The position numbers and the translations under genes are program-made. A stretch of DNA of 64,000 nt from Pseudofrankia coriaricola (GTDB lineage Bacteria; Actinomycetota; Actinomycetes; Frankiales; Frankiaceae), in the NCBI RefSeq assembly GCF_001854805.1, contig NZ_MBLO01000236.1:104460-168459 (forward strand), given 5' to 3'. The notes under the pieces are model-generated. The model ran no database searches and was not told the origin of the DNA. It was given only the letters and a program-made list of their open reading frames with translations. Below, piece after piece: positions 32,669 through 41,748 of this stretch (the first letter of the stretch is position 1; each line of letters starts with the position of its first letter).

Positions 32669-35449
32669 TCAGGCGCGCAGGAGCCAGGTGTCCTTGCAGC
32701 CGCCGCCGCGTGAGGAGTTGACGACGAGGCTGCCGGAGGGGGCGACCCGGCTGAGCGCCGCTGGTGCCACCACGGTCTGCTCGCCCTCATAGACGAACGC
32801 CCGCAGATCGACCGCGCGCGGCTCGAGCCGGCTCGCGCTCCCGTTGGTCCGGTTGCCGACGTCCGTGGCCGTGGCGCTGACGGGTGCCGCGCCATCGCCG
32901 TCCGACGGGTCGATGCCGGGCCAGGTCGGATGAGTGGACAGGGAGACGACCTCCTGCGCGATCCAGTGGCGCGGTTCGGCCAGCAGGCGCTCGCGGGCGG
33001 CCGTCAGCTCGTGCGGCTCAGCCGCGGGGCCGATCAGCACGCCGGCGCCGCCGTAGCCGTCGGTCGGCTTGACGACCAGCTCGTCGAGATGGCGCAGCAC
33101 GTGGTCGAGCTGGTCGGGGTCGCCGCAGAGGTAGGTCTGGACGTCGTCGAGCAGGGGGCGTTCACCGAGGTAGTAGTTGATCATCCGGGGGACGTACGCA
33201 TAGACGACCTTGTCGTCGGCGACGCCGTTGCCGGGGGCATTTGCGAGGGAAAGCGTGCCGGCGGTGAGCGCGCTGATGAGCGCGGGACCCAGCGGCGCGC
33301 CATCCGCGCCGAGGGCGGCGAACAACTCGTCCTCGTCGATCCGGCGGTAGAGCACGTCGACCCGCCGGCGCCTGCCGCCCGGCACCCGATGGCTGACGAC
33401 GTCGTCCTCCACCATGAGGTCCGCCGGCTGTACCAGCGGAACGCCCATGCGGTCCGCGAGGAAGGCGTGCTCGAAGTAGGCCGAGTCGTGCGGGCCGGAG
33501 GTGAGCACCGCGAGCGCCGGCTCGCCCAGCCCGTCCCGGCCGCCGGCGCCGGCGGGGGCGGCGGCCACGAGCGCGGTGCGCAGCAGCGCCGGCACCCCTT
33601 CGAGGCCGAGGATGCCCGACGGCGAGGACAGCTCCGGCAGCGTCGCGCGGGTCAGCCGGCGGACCGCGACCGCATAGCCGGCGCCGGACGGGACCCGCAG
33701 GTTGTCCTCGAGCACCAGCCACCGGCCGTCCTGGTCGTGGACCAGATCGATGCCGCTGACGGTCGCGCGGATCGTCCCCGCTGGGACGGCGTGGCCCCAG
33801 TGGCGCAGGCCGGGCGAGGCGGTGACGATCCAGTCGGGGACGATCCCGTCGGCGACGGCGAACCGGTCGGAGTAGACGTCGCGGAGGAACGCCTCCAGCG
33901 CCCGGACGCGCTGGACGAGGCCGGCGCTGATCGTCGCCCAGTCGTCGGCTTCGACGATGCGCGGGACGAGGTCGAACGGCAGCGGGCGGCCCTCGGCCTC
34001 GCCTGCGACCCGGAACACCATCCCCCGGGACTCCTGCTCGGCGACCAGGGCGGCGCAGCGCGCGGTGAGGACGTCAGGGCCGAGCCGTTCCAGGGCGCGC
34101 AGCACCCCCCGGTACGGCGAGCGGACCGGGCCCCGGGCGTCGACCGCCTCGTCGACGCCGCCGGCGTGGAAACCGGGATGGGCCAGGTAGCCGGCGAGCA
34201 GCGTCGGCGCCACCCGCTCGGCGCGCACGAGCCCCGTGGAGCCCTCGGCCGCCGCCGGGGCCTGGTCGGCACCCGCACCGGCGCCGGCGGGAACGCGGGC
34301 GGCGACGGGGACGCCGGCGGGCGTGCCCGAGGCGGTGGTGGCGGGTCCGGTCTGACGGGTCCGCGCCAGCACGAGGTCCGCGACGTCGGTGAGCAGGCCG
34401 CGCCGATGGAACGCACGCCTGGCCGCGGCCGCCGCGCTGCCCCGGTCGACGGCCTGCTCCGCGAGGCCGCCGACCAGCTCCCAGTCCCCCGCGGCCGCGA
34501 GCTGCGGGCGAATCTGCTGCAGCAGCCGGGCCAGCAGGTCCTCGGCCGGCACCGGCCCGGCACCGACGCCGGACAGCTCGATCAGGTCGCCCTCCAGCCC
34601 GGAGCGGGCGGCGCGCCACATGGCGGCGCGCAGGAGCTCGGGGCGGGGGGCACCGAACGGCGCGCCGGTCTCGATCGTCTCGATGGCATGGCTGACCAGG
34701 CCGCGGAACAGGCCGGCGACGAGCACCACGGTGTCGACGTCCGGGCAGGCGTCGCAGACGCGCATCTCGAGCGTGGGCAGGTGGGCCGACGGGCGGACGT
34801 CGAAGTAGACCATGCCCGGGTCGCTGATCACGCCCGACTTCACCAGGTCCGCGACCAGGTGCTCGTACTCGGCGGCCGTCTGGAACGTCCCGGCTACGCC
34901 GGCGGTCGGCCAGCGCCCCCAGACCATGGTGCGCATGCTCGCGTAGCCGCTGTCGGCGCCCTGCCAGAACGGTGAGCTGGCCGAGACGGCGAGCAGCAGC
35001 GGCAGCCACGGGGCGACGCGGGCGATCACCGCCATCGCGGTCTCCCGGTCGGGGACGTCGACGTGCACGTGGGCGCCGCAGATCACCTGCTCGCGGGCGA
35101 GGATCTGGTACTCCTCGGTCATCTGCAGGTAGCGCGGGTCGCTGTTGATCTCCAGGATCGTCGGGTCGACGATCGGGACGGTGCCGGCCGCCGCGGGGCC
35201 GAGGCCGAGCGGCTCGGCAGCGGCGGCGAGGCGTTGGCGCAGGTCGACGAGGTCGGCGCGAAGCGCGGCCAGATCCCGCGTGGGTGCGCTGTTCGTCTCG
35301 ACGACGGAGTTCAGCAGCTCGGGGGCGAAAGGGCCGGCGGGCAACTGTTCCAGGATCTCGCCGGCGCGGGGCACGAGCTGCCGGGTGGCCAGATCGAGGA
35401 TGTGAAACTCCTCCTCGACGCCGACGGCTGGAATGGGCGCGCCGCTCAT
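32669..35449 (-). CDS. GCS2 carboxylate-amine ligase fused to circularly permuted ATP-grasp
   Basis: 926 residues. Residues ~5-370 are a YbdK/GCS2-type glutamate-cysteine-ligase fold: VGVEEEFHILD, NSVVETNSAPT, CGAHVHVDVPDRE and LEMRVCDACPDVD. After an Ala/Pro linker (~375-415), residues ~430-926 form a CP-ATP-grasp (DUF404/407) amidoligase: DEAVDARGPVRSPYRG, VLEDNLRVPSGAGYAV, LTSGPHDSAYFEHAFLA, VKPTDGYGGAGVLIGP, QEVVSLSTHPT. Both domains make amide bonds using ATP. CP-ATP-grasp proteins usually pair with Alpha-E and transglutaminase proteins; fusion to GCS2 and a neighbouring amidotransferase point to a peptide-synthesis system. Confidence 0.85.
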   Translation of the reverse strand: MSGAPIPAVGVEEEFHILDLATRQLVPRAGEILEQLPAGPFAPELLNSVVETNSAPTRDLAALRADLVDLRQRLAAAAEPLGLGPAAAGTVPIVDPTILEINSDPRYLQMTEEYQILAREQVICGAHVHVDVPDRETAMAVIARVAPWLPLLLAVSASSPFWQGADSGYASMRTMVWGRWPTAGVAGTFQTAAEYEHLVADLVKSGVISDPGMVYFDVRPSAHLPTLEMRVCDACPDVDTVVLVAGLFRGLVSHAIETIETGAPFGAPRPELLRAAMWRAARSGLEGDLIELSGVGAGPVPAEDLLARLLQQIRPQLAAAGDWELVGGLAEQAVDRGSAAAAARRAFHRRGLLTDVADLVLARTRQTGPATTASGTPAGVPVAARVPAGAGAGADQAPAAAEGSTGLVRAERVAPTLLAGYLAHPGFHAGGVDEAVDARGPVRSPYRGVLRALERLGPDVLTARCAALVAEQESRGMVFRVAGEAEGRPLPFDLVPRIVEADDWATISAGLVQRVRALEAFLRDVYSDRFAVADGIVPDWIVTASPGLRHWGHAVPAGTIRATVSGIDLVHDQDGRWLVLEDNLRVPSGAGYAVAVRRLTRATLPELSSPSGILGLEGVPALLRTALVAAAPAGAGGRDGLGEPALAVLTSGPHDSAYFEHAFLADRMGVPLVQPADLMVEDDVVSHRVPGGRRRRVDVLYRRIDEDELFAALGADGAPLGPALISALTAGTLSLANAPGNGVADDKVVYAYVPRMINYYLGERPLLDDVQTYLCGDPDQLDHVLRHLDELVVKPTDGYGGAGVLIGPAAEPHELTAARERLLAEPRHWIAQEVVSLSTHPTWPGIDPSDGDGAAPVSATATDVGNRTNGSASRLEPRAVDLRAFVYEGEQTVVAPAALSRVAPSGSLVVNSSRGGGCKDTWLLRA

Positions 35450-35866
35450 GTTCTCCCACGCTACGTCGGGGCCGTTACAACGGCATGTCCACTGATCGGG
35501 ATCTTCCCGATGTTCCGCTGTGAAACCTACATTCCAGGCGTCACAATCGGTGACAATGCCAACAGTTTACCGTTTTGTCCGGTGGCCCGGCGCCGCGGGC
35601 CGGCCCCCGGAGGTGACGAGCGGGCCTCTCCGCGGGCCCGGCAAGGCCCGCGGGACGCCAGGCGCCCCGGTCACGCCGAGCGATAGCCAGCACGAGCGGC
35701 GTCGGCTCCAGGGCTCGCGGCGTAGGGTTGCGAGCATGCCCGCGAATACCGGTCCGAATGCAGTGAAAATGGTTTCGGAAACCGAATCGGCGCGCATTTC
35801 GACGGGGGTCCGGGAAATCACGGCGCGCACGGCCGGCCGGCGCGTTCTCACGGGGTCCGCGCACCC
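35450..35866. other. Divergent intergenic region
   Basis: 417 bp between the ligase gene and the cation-efflux gene. A perfect 9-bp hairpin CCGCGGGCC / GGCCCGCGG (35630-35638, 35645-35653) is present. The stretch 35475-35575 is less GC-rich and may hold the ligase promoter. No Zur-like site is obvious. Confidence 0.35.
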
Positions 35867-37258
35867 GTGAGCATCCAGGACGGCGCGGGCGTCGACGGCG
35901 CCCGCGGGCTCGCGCCCCAGCCAGGCGGCACTCCGCACGCCGGCCGTCTCCGCAAGGACGATCCGGCCGCGGACCCGGCGGGCAGCCGAGGAGCCGGGGA
36001 GCCCCTGGCCGGCGCCCATGCTGGCCATCCGCCCCGCGACGGGCGCCCGGACCGCGACCGGTACGAGCACCAGGACGACCACGGCCACGTGAACGACGAG
36101 CATCACGACGGCAGGCACGCCGGCGACGAGCAAGGCCACGACGAAGGGCACGGCGACGGCCGCGGGCACCGGGGCGGGCACGGCGGGCATGTGCATCGGC
36201 CGTCGGCGACGGCGGACGCGCGTCTGCTGTGGGCGGCGCTCGCGCTGATCGGCGGCTTCCTGTTGGTGGAGGTCGTCGTCGGCATCATCGCCGGCTCGGT
36301 CGCGCTGCTCTCCGACGCGGCGCACATGCTCACCGACGCCGGGGCGCTGGTGCTGGCGCTGGTCGCGATGCGGCTGGCGGCCCGGCCGGCGGGTGGGCGG
36401 CTCACCTACGGCTGGCGGCGGGTGGAGATCCTCTCGGCGCAGGCGAACGGCTTCGCGCTGCTGGCGCTCGCCGCGGTGCTCGCCGTCCAGGCCGGCCAGC
36501 GCCTGGCCCACCCGAACGACGTGGCTGGCGTCCCGGTGCTCGTCACGGCGCTGGTGGGCGTCGTGGTCAACCTCGCCGCGACGGCGCTGCTGGCCCGCGC
36601 CGACCGGCGCAGCCTGAACGTCGAGGGCGCCTTCCAGCACGTGCTCACCGACCTGTTCGCGTTCATCGCGACGGCCGCCGCCGGGCTGGTGATCATAGTC
36701 ACCGGCTTCACCCGGGCGGACCCGCTGGCGGCGCTGGTCGTCGCCGGCCTGATGGTTCGCGCCGGTGCCGGGCTGATCCGCGACACCGGCCGGGTGTTCA
36801 TGGAGGCGGCGCCGGTCGGCGTCGACCCGGCCGAGATCGGCCAGGCGCTCGCCTCGATCGACGAGGTGGCGGACGTCCACGACCTGCACGTCTGGGAGGT
36901 CACCTCGGGCCTGCCGGCGCTGTCCGCGCACCTGCTGGTGGACGAGGGCGGCGACTGCCACCGGGTCCAGAACACGGCGCGGCTGCTGCTGCGGGAGCGC
37001 TGGCACATCGACCACGTGACACTGCAGGTCGACCACGCCGAGCCAGCCGTTCTCACCATCACGCTCGGCCCTCGCTGGCAGTGCTCCGTCACGCCGGTCG
37101 CCCCGGCGCCAGCGTCCGTACGGCAGGCGTCGCCGCGGCCGACCTCGCCGGCATCGCCAGCCGCACCGGCGGCGCCAGCCGCACCGGCATCGCCAGCCGC
37201 ACCGGCGGCGCCGGCGTCAGTCGGCCACGGGGACGAGCGGCAGGGCGGTCCCGGGTAG
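35867..37258 (+). CDS. Cation diffusion facilitator (CDF) Zn2+/metal efflux protein
   Basis: 463 residues from GTG 35867. Six membrane helices begin at about residue 118 (LLWAALALIGGFLLVEVVVG). The metal site is made by HMLTD (SDAAHMLTDAG) in helix 2 and HVLTD (FQHVLTDLF) in helix 5, the paired HxxxD of ZitB/CzcD-type zinc exporters. A cytosolic domain follows (DVHDLHVWEVTSG). The N-terminus has a His/Asp/Gly-rich segment (residues ~67-107) that should bind metal. The C-terminal tail is Pro/Ala repeat from 36-bp repeats at 37151-37215. The last 42 bp overlap the convergent oxyR gene. Confidence 0.9.
   Translation: MSIQDGAGVDGARGLAPQPGGTPHAGRLRKDDPAADPAGSRGAGEPLAGAHAGHPPRDGRPDRDRYEHQDDHGHVNDEHHDGRHAGDEQGHDEGHGDGRGHRGGHGGHVHRPSATADARLLWAALALIGGFLLVEVVVGIIAGSVALLSDAAHMLTDAGALVLALVAMRLAARPAGGRLTYGWRRVEILSAQANGFALLALAAVLAVQAGQRLAHPNDVAGVPVLVTALVGVVVNLAATALLARADRRSLNVEGAFQHVLTDLFAFIATAAAGLVIIVTGFTRADPLAALVVAGLMVRAGAGLIRDTGRVFMEAAPVGVDPAEIGQALASIDEVADVHDLHVWEVTSGLPALSAHLLVDEGGDCHRVQNTARLLLRERWHIDHVTLQVDHAEPAVLTITLGPRWQCSVTPVAPAPASVRQASPRPTSPASPAAPAAPAAPASPAAPAAPASVGHGDERQGGPG
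37151..37215 (+). repeat. 36-bp tandem repeat in the CDF gene tail
   Basis: A 36-bp unit starting GCATCGCCAGCCGCACCGGC is repeated about 1.8 times with near identity, encoding ASPAAPAAPAAP-type sequence beyond the conserved domain. Confidence 0.75.
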
Positions 37259-38158
37259 GGAGCCCCGGATATCGGCGGCGAGCAGGGACCAGTCGCGGGC
37301 GCGGGCCGAGGTCTCGCGGTAGGCGAGGCCGATCCGCCGCCGCGGCGGCGGGGTGCGGAAGGTGGCCACGGCGAGCCCCCTGCCCCGGCCCTCGCCGACC
37401 TCGACGGTGACAGCGGAGGCGGGCAGCAGGGTGACGCCTAGGTTGCCGGCGACCATCTGCACGACCGTCGACAGGCTCGCCGCCCGCAGCGAGGAGCGCT
37501 CGCGCGCGCCGGCCTCGTGGCAGACCTCGAGCGCCTGCGCCCGGAAGCAGTGGCCGTCCTCGAGCAGCAGCAGGTCCTGGCCGCCGAGCGCGGCGACCGG
37601 AACCGCGGCGCCGCCGGCCAGCGGGTGGCCGTCGGGGGTGACGAGCACGAAGTCCTCGTCGTAGATGGGGATCTCGGCGATCCCTCGCTCCTCGATCGGC
37701 AGGGCCAGCAGCGCGACGTCGGTCGCGCCGGCACGCAGGCTGGCCAGCAGCGGGGCGGTCTGCTCCTCCCGCAGCGCGAACCGGGCCTCCGGCCGGATGT
37801 CACGCAGCATCGGCATGAGCCGCGGCAGCAGGTACGGCGCGACCGTCGGGATGACACCGAGCGTGATGTCGCCGGTGAGTGGGGCCTGGGCGCGCAGTGC
37901 CACCGTCACGATGTCGTCGACGGCGGTGAGCACGTCGCCGGCGCGGCGGACGACCTCGTCGCCGACGGGGGTCAGCAGCACGCTGCGGGTGGTCCGCTCC
38001 ACGAGCTGGACGCCCATCGTCTTCTCGAGCGCGGCGACGGCGCTCGAGAGCGTCGGCTGGCTGACGTGCAGCGCGGCGGCGGCCCGGCCGAAGTGGCGGT
38101 GCTCGGCCACGGCGACGAGCGCGCGCAGCTGAGCCAGCGTGGGCTGGGGCTTGGCCAT
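37217..38158 (-). CDS. oxyR: Hydrogen-peroxide-inducible regulator OxyR
   Basis: 313-residue LysR-family regulator. The N-terminal helix-turn-helix is HFGRAAAALHVSQPTLSSAV. The regulatory domain contains LEDGHCFRAQALEVCHEAG with C204 and C213, nine residues apart, exactly as the peroxide-sensing C199-C208 pair of E. coli OxyR. Oxidation makes a disulfide and activates transcription. It is divergent from ahpC-ahpD, its classic target, with 391 bp between. Its 3' end overlaps the convergent CDF gene by 42 bp. Confidence 0.93.
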   Translation of the reverse strand: MAKPQPTLAQLRALVAVAEHRHFGRAAAALHVSQPTLSSAVAALEKTMGVQLVERTTRSVLLTPVGDEVVRRAGDVLTAVDDIVTVALRAQAPLTGDITLGVIPTVAPYLLPRLMPMLRDIRPEARFALREEQTAPLLASLRAGATDVALLALPIEERGIAEIPIYDEDFVLVTPDGHPLAGGAAVPVAALGGQDLLLLEDGHCFRAQALEVCHEAGARERSSLRAASLSTVVQMVAGNLGVTLLPASAVTVEVGEGRGRGLAVATFRTPPPRRRIGLAYRETSARARDWSLLAADIRGSLPGTALPLVPVAD

Positions 38159-38160
38159 AG

Positions 38161-38210
38161 GGAAACGCTATCAATTCTTCGGAATCTTTCGATTTCTCTT
38201 CTGAGTCGGG
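38161..38210. promoter_or_regulatory. Candidate OxyR binding region between oxyR and ahpC
   Basis: A less GC-rich stretch just upstream of oxyR contains imperfect ATCAA...TTCGAT symmetry (ATC at ~38170, GAT at ~38190) and the run CAATTCTTCGGAATCTTTCG. LysR regulators commonly bind next to their own start. The rest of the gap to ahpC (to 38549) is GC-rich with nothing clear. Confidence 0.35.
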
Positions 38211-38549
38211 CCGATCCACAGTGGACACACGGCCCTGACGGACCGGATCCCGACACCCCTTCGATCTGCCCAGCGACCAGGGACAGGACCCTCAAGCGCA
38301 GCCAGTCTCAGGTGGGGACGGGCAGACCGGCCGGCCCGCCCGTCCATCAGGGCACCCCGTACCGGTCCTCCGCGCCCGTACCGAGACCAGCACCGCGCAC
38401 CACGAGACCGCGCACCACGAGCAGGCCAGCCGCCCCACCCGCGCGCCGCCCGGCGGAGGCCGGCGCCCGGCGAGACGGGCGAGCGGCGCCCCGGCACCAC
38501 CCGGACACCGCCCCACGCGGATCATCCAAGAGAGAGGACACGCGCTACC

Positions 38550-39128
38550 ATGCTTACCGTCGGTGACGCTTTCCCCACATACGACCTGACCGCCGTCGTC
38601 TCCAACGACGCCGACACCGCGTTCATCCAGGAGACCTCCGTCAGCCGTCCCGGCCAGTGGCGCGTCGTCTTCTTCTGGCCGAAGGACTTCACCTTCGTCT
38701 GTCCGACCGAGATCGCCGCGTTCGGCCGTCTCAAGGAGGAGTTCGCCGACCGGGACGCCCAGGTGCTCGGCGTCTCCACCGACAGCGAGTTCGTCCACCT
38801 GGCGTGGCGGCAGAACCACGAGGACCTGCGCGACCTGCCGTTCCCGATGCTCGCCGACATCAAGAAGGAGCTCACGGCGGCCTGCGGTGTCCTCGGTGCG
38901 GACGGAGTCGCCCAGCGGGCGACCTTCGTCATCGACCCGGACAGCGTGATCCAGTTCACCATGGTCACCGCCGGCAGCGTCGGCCGTAACCCGAACGAGG
39001 TCCTGCGGGTGCTCGACGCCCTGCAGACCGACGAGCTGTGCCCCTGCAACTGGCAGAAGGGCCAGAACACGCTGTCGGTCGGCGGCAAGCTCGTCCCCGA
39101 GCAGGGCAAGGTGGAGGTGCCGGCCTGA
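38550..39128 (+). CDS. ahpC: Alkyl hydroperoxide reductase peroxiredoxin AhpC
   Basis: 192 residues. Peroxidatic cysteine C51 in [13 protein letters not shown]; resolving cysteines C164 and C166 in [11 protein letters not shown]. All three align with C61, C174 and C176 of Mycobacterium tuberculosis AhpC with a constant shift of ten. It reduces organic peroxides and peroxynitrite in the cytoplasm and is recharged through AhpD. ATG 38550 follows AGAGAGGA. Its TGA overlaps the ahpD ATG (TGATG), so the pair is translationally coupled, and OxyR is encoded divergently upstream. Confidence 0.95.
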   Translation: MLTVGDAFPTYDLTAVVSNDADTAFIQETSVSRPGQWRVVFFWPKDFTFVCPTEIAAFGRLKEEFADRDAQVLGVSTDSEFVHLAWRQNHEDLRDLPFPMLADIKKELTAACGVLGADGVAQRATFVIDPDSVIQFTMVTAGSVGRNPNEVLRVLDALQTDELCPCNWQKGQNTLSVGGKLVPEQGKVEVPA

Positions 39129-39667
39129 TGGGCGTCGATACCCTGCGCGCCGCGCTGCCCGAGTATGCCAAGGACCTGCGGCTCAACCTGGGCTCGGTCA
39201 CCAGCCAGACCCAGCTCACCGAGCAGCAGCTGTGGGGCACGGTGCTGACCGCCGCGCTCGCCAGCCGGGGCCGCACCGTCATCGCCGAGCTCGACGCCGA
39301 GGTACGCGGGCACCTGTCGCCGGAGGCCTACCGCGCGGCGAGGACGGCCGCGGCGCTGATGGCGATGAACAACGTCTACTACCGGTCGCTACACCTCCTC
39401 GAGGACGAGGAGTACGACCGGCTGCGGGCCGGACTGCGGATGAATGCGATCGCCAACCCGGGCGTCGACAAGGTCGACTTCGAGCTGTGGTCGCTCGCGG
39501 CCTCCGCGGTCAACGGCTGCGGCCGCTGCCTGCAGGCGCATGAGCACGAGCTGCGCGGCCGGGGCGTGGCCCGCGAGGCCGTCCAGGACGCGCTCCGGAT
39601 CGCCTCCGTGGTCCATGCCGTCGCCGTGACCCTCGAGGCCGAGGAGTTCACGCCCGTCGCGGCGTGA
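39128..39667 (+). CDS. ahpD: Alkylhydroperoxidase AhpD
   Basis: 179 residues from ATG 39128, whose A is the last base of the ahpC stop. The active site CGRC (C131, C134) with H138 and E119 matches M. tuberculosis AhpD C130, C133, H137, E118. AhpD passes electrons from a lipoylated protein to AhpC and has weak peroxidase activity of its own. [19 protein letters not shown] is the typical AhpD helix. A hairpin terminator lies 9 bp after the stop. Confidence 0.95.
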   Translation: MGVDTLRAALPEYAKDLRLNLGSVTSQTQLTEQQLWGTVLTAALASRGRTVIAELDAEVRGHLSPEAYRAARTAAALMAMNNVYYRSLHLLEDEEYDRLRAGLRMNAIANPGVDKVDFELWSLAASAVNGCGRCLQAHEHELRGRGVAREAVQDALRIASVVHAVAVTLEAEEFTPVAA

Positions 39668-39675
39668 CCCCGCTT

Positions 39676-39712
39676 CCCCGCCGGTTCCACCTGAGAGACG
39701 GAACCGGCGGGG
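39676..39712 (+). terminator. ahpCD terminator hairpin
   Basis: CCCCGCCGGTTCC (39676-39688) pairs perfectly with GGAACCGGCGGGG (39700-39712), 13 bp with an 11-nt loop, immediately after ahpD. Confidence 0.8.
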
Positions 39713-39949
39713 ACCGGGCGCCCCTGCTGATTCACACCGACCCACATCGATCCACACAACATGTTCCACGGCCTGTCCGCGCCGAGGCGGGATGACGGGA
39801 CGGATAATCCCGGCTATTCCGACATAGATGTGAAATAACCACGACATTCGCAATGCGTCATGTTCTATGTAGAAATTCAAACGTGATCCCCGTCACCCGA
39901 GCAGGGGCGGTCGTTCTGGAGGCGGCCCGATCCTGCTAGACAGAACCCC

Positions 39950-41500
39950 GTGATCGGGGACGAGGCGGACATCCTGGCCACCGACGGCGCACCCACGCCG
40001 TCGGCGGGCACCAACGTCGCGTCACCGCCGCGGCCCCTGGCAAGGCGTGGCGGTGGGCCGGGCGACCGCCCGCCCCGCGCCGCCCTGGCGGACACCACGC
40101 CGGCAGGCGCCGCTGCCCGCCCTGACGCCGGGCCGTCGACCGGCGCCCCGGCGCTCCGCGACAACCTCGCCCAGGCCGACAACCTTGCCCAGGCCGAGGG
40201 CGGCCACACCATGGCCGGCGGCGACCTCGCGGTGGTCGGCGGCGCCGCGCGGCTGGAGAGCCTGCGGCGGCTGAGTGCCTGGTCCCGTGCCGTCGCCGGC
40301 CCCGCCGCCCCGCTCCCGCCGCCCCGCCCGGCGGTCTCCGGCGCCGACGGCCCCCAGGATCTCCGCCAGGCGCGGCCCATGGGCGCCGAAGCTCCGGTCG
40401 CGGGCGCGACGGTCCCCGACGCGGCAGGCGGCGAGCTGGCCGACGACGCGGGCGTATCGCCGGGCGACCCGTTTGGGGATGCGGCCGGCACCCGGGTGCT
40501 GACGGCCGCCGAGGGGCTCGCCAGCCTCATGATGACGGTGCCGACCTGGCTGACCGGCCCGGCGCCCGGCCCCCGGCTCAGTACCACCGCCGTCGCGGCC
40601 CTCGCCGAGATGGCGGTCGCCTCCGCCGCCGGGACCTGCCTGAGTCCCGGCGATCTGACCGTGACCACCGCGCTGCAGCTGCGCACCCACGGGCCGGCCG
40701 CCGGCTGGTCCGACCCGGACGACGCCGACGGGCCACGCCCACCCGCGTCGATGTTCATCCCCGACCCGGCGGCCGACCGCCCGCGTGAACGACCGGTCCG
40801 GCTGCGCGCCGAGGCGTCGGTGGCCACCCTCGACGGCGACGAGCCGGATGCCCGGCTACGGCGGGCGACCGCGACGGTCAGCACGCCCGACGGCCGCCCG
40901 CTGGCCGAGGCGTCCGCGATCTGCGCGGTGGTCCACCCGGCCGCCTCGTCACCGGTCGTACCGGCGAAGGGCACCGCCGCCGCCGCGGCCCCACGCCTGG
41001 ACGAGCCCGCGGCGAGCGACCGGCCCCGCCCGGTCGGCCCGGAGCGCGAGGCGGACGAGGCGGGCGTCGCCACCAGGGACGAGACGGCGAGCGGGCCCGT
41101 CAGTCACCTACCGCCGCCGCACCCGCTGCTCGGTGCGCTCGGCGCGGACGTCCGCGGCGAGGGCGACCGGCTGCTGCTGCGCCTGCCGCCGGCCGGCTGG
41201 CTCGCGAACCGGCTCGGCCGGGTCCACGCCGCCGCCTGCTGCGCGCTCGCCGACGCGGCGGTCAGCACCGTGCTCGCCCGCCGGCTGCCGACCGGGTCGG
41301 CCATCCATGTCCTGTCGTTGGACCTGACGGTGATCCGCCCACTGCCGATGGAGGACGACGTGGCGGCCGTGGCCACGGTCCGACATGTCGGGCGGCGACT
41401 GGCCGTGGTCGACGTGGAACTCGGCCCCGCGGATGCGCCACCGAGCGTGCTCGCCAGGACCATGGTGGCCCTGAGCGCATATCGCCGTCCGCAACCGTAA
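39950..41500 (+). CDS. Tandem hot-dog (PaaI-like) thioesterase domain protein
   Basis: 516 residues from GTG 39950. After ~175 low-complexity residues come two hot-dog folds. The first (~185-320) has STTAVAALAEMAVASAAG on its central helix; the second (~385-510) has GRVHAAACCALADAAVSTVL and LSLDLTVIRPLPMEDD, typical of PaaI/acyl-CoA thioesterase sheets. A Pro/Ala linker joins them. Hot-dog thioesterases hydrolyse acyl-CoA or act as acyl carriers' partners. No catalytic Asp/Glu can be assigned with confidence. It may work with the FadR-type regulator downstream. Confidence 0.65.
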   Translation: MIGDEADILATDGAPTPSAGTNVASPPRPLARRGGGPGDRPPRAALADTTPAGAAARPDAGPSTGAPALRDNLAQADNLAQAEGGHTMAGGDLAVVGGAARLESLRRLSAWSRAVAGPAAPLPPPRPAVSGADGPQDLRQARPMGAEAPVAGATVPDAAGGELADDAGVSPGDPFGDAAGTRVLTAAEGLASLMMTVPTWLTGPAPGPRLSTTAVAALAEMAVASAAGTCLSPGDLTVTTALQLRTHGPAAGWSDPDDADGPRPPASMFIPDPAADRPRERPVRLRAEASVATLDGDEPDARLRRATATVSTPDGRPLAEASAICAVVHPAASSPVVPAKGTAAAAAPRLDEPAASDRPRPVGPEREADEAGVATRDETASGPVSHLPPPHPLLGALGADVRGEGDRLLLRLPPAGWLANRLGRVHAAACCALADAAVSTVLARRLPTGSAIHVLSLDLTVIRPLPMEDDVAAVATVRHVGRRLAVVDVELGPADAPPSVLARTMVALSAYRRPQP

Positions 41501-41748
41501 AATCGCAGGTCGCCAGCCGTTGATGGGTGCGCCCGACCCGGGGGTCACCGATGGTCAGCACTCCATCTATATATACAGACAGTAATCAACAATCTTCACA
41601 GTGTGTTACATTATTCGTATCACACCGTGGTATTACCTTACCCGTAACCGTACGACTACAGCACCCCCTGTAAGACTCGCGGCGACATCGCGACAGCGAT
41701 CCACGCGGCCTGGCGGCAGGCCGCCGCCACCTACAGGGGGACGACGTC
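41501..41748. promoter_or_regulatory. AT-rich promoter region of the FadR-type gene
   Basis: Unusually AT-rich for this genome: CATCTATATATACAGACAG (41562-41581), then ACAATCTTCACAGTGTGTTACATT and TATTCGTATCACAC. The GTGTTAC / GTATCACAC halves form imperfect symmetry and could be a GntR-type operator. AGGGGG lies 8 nt before ATG 41749. Confidence 0.5.
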
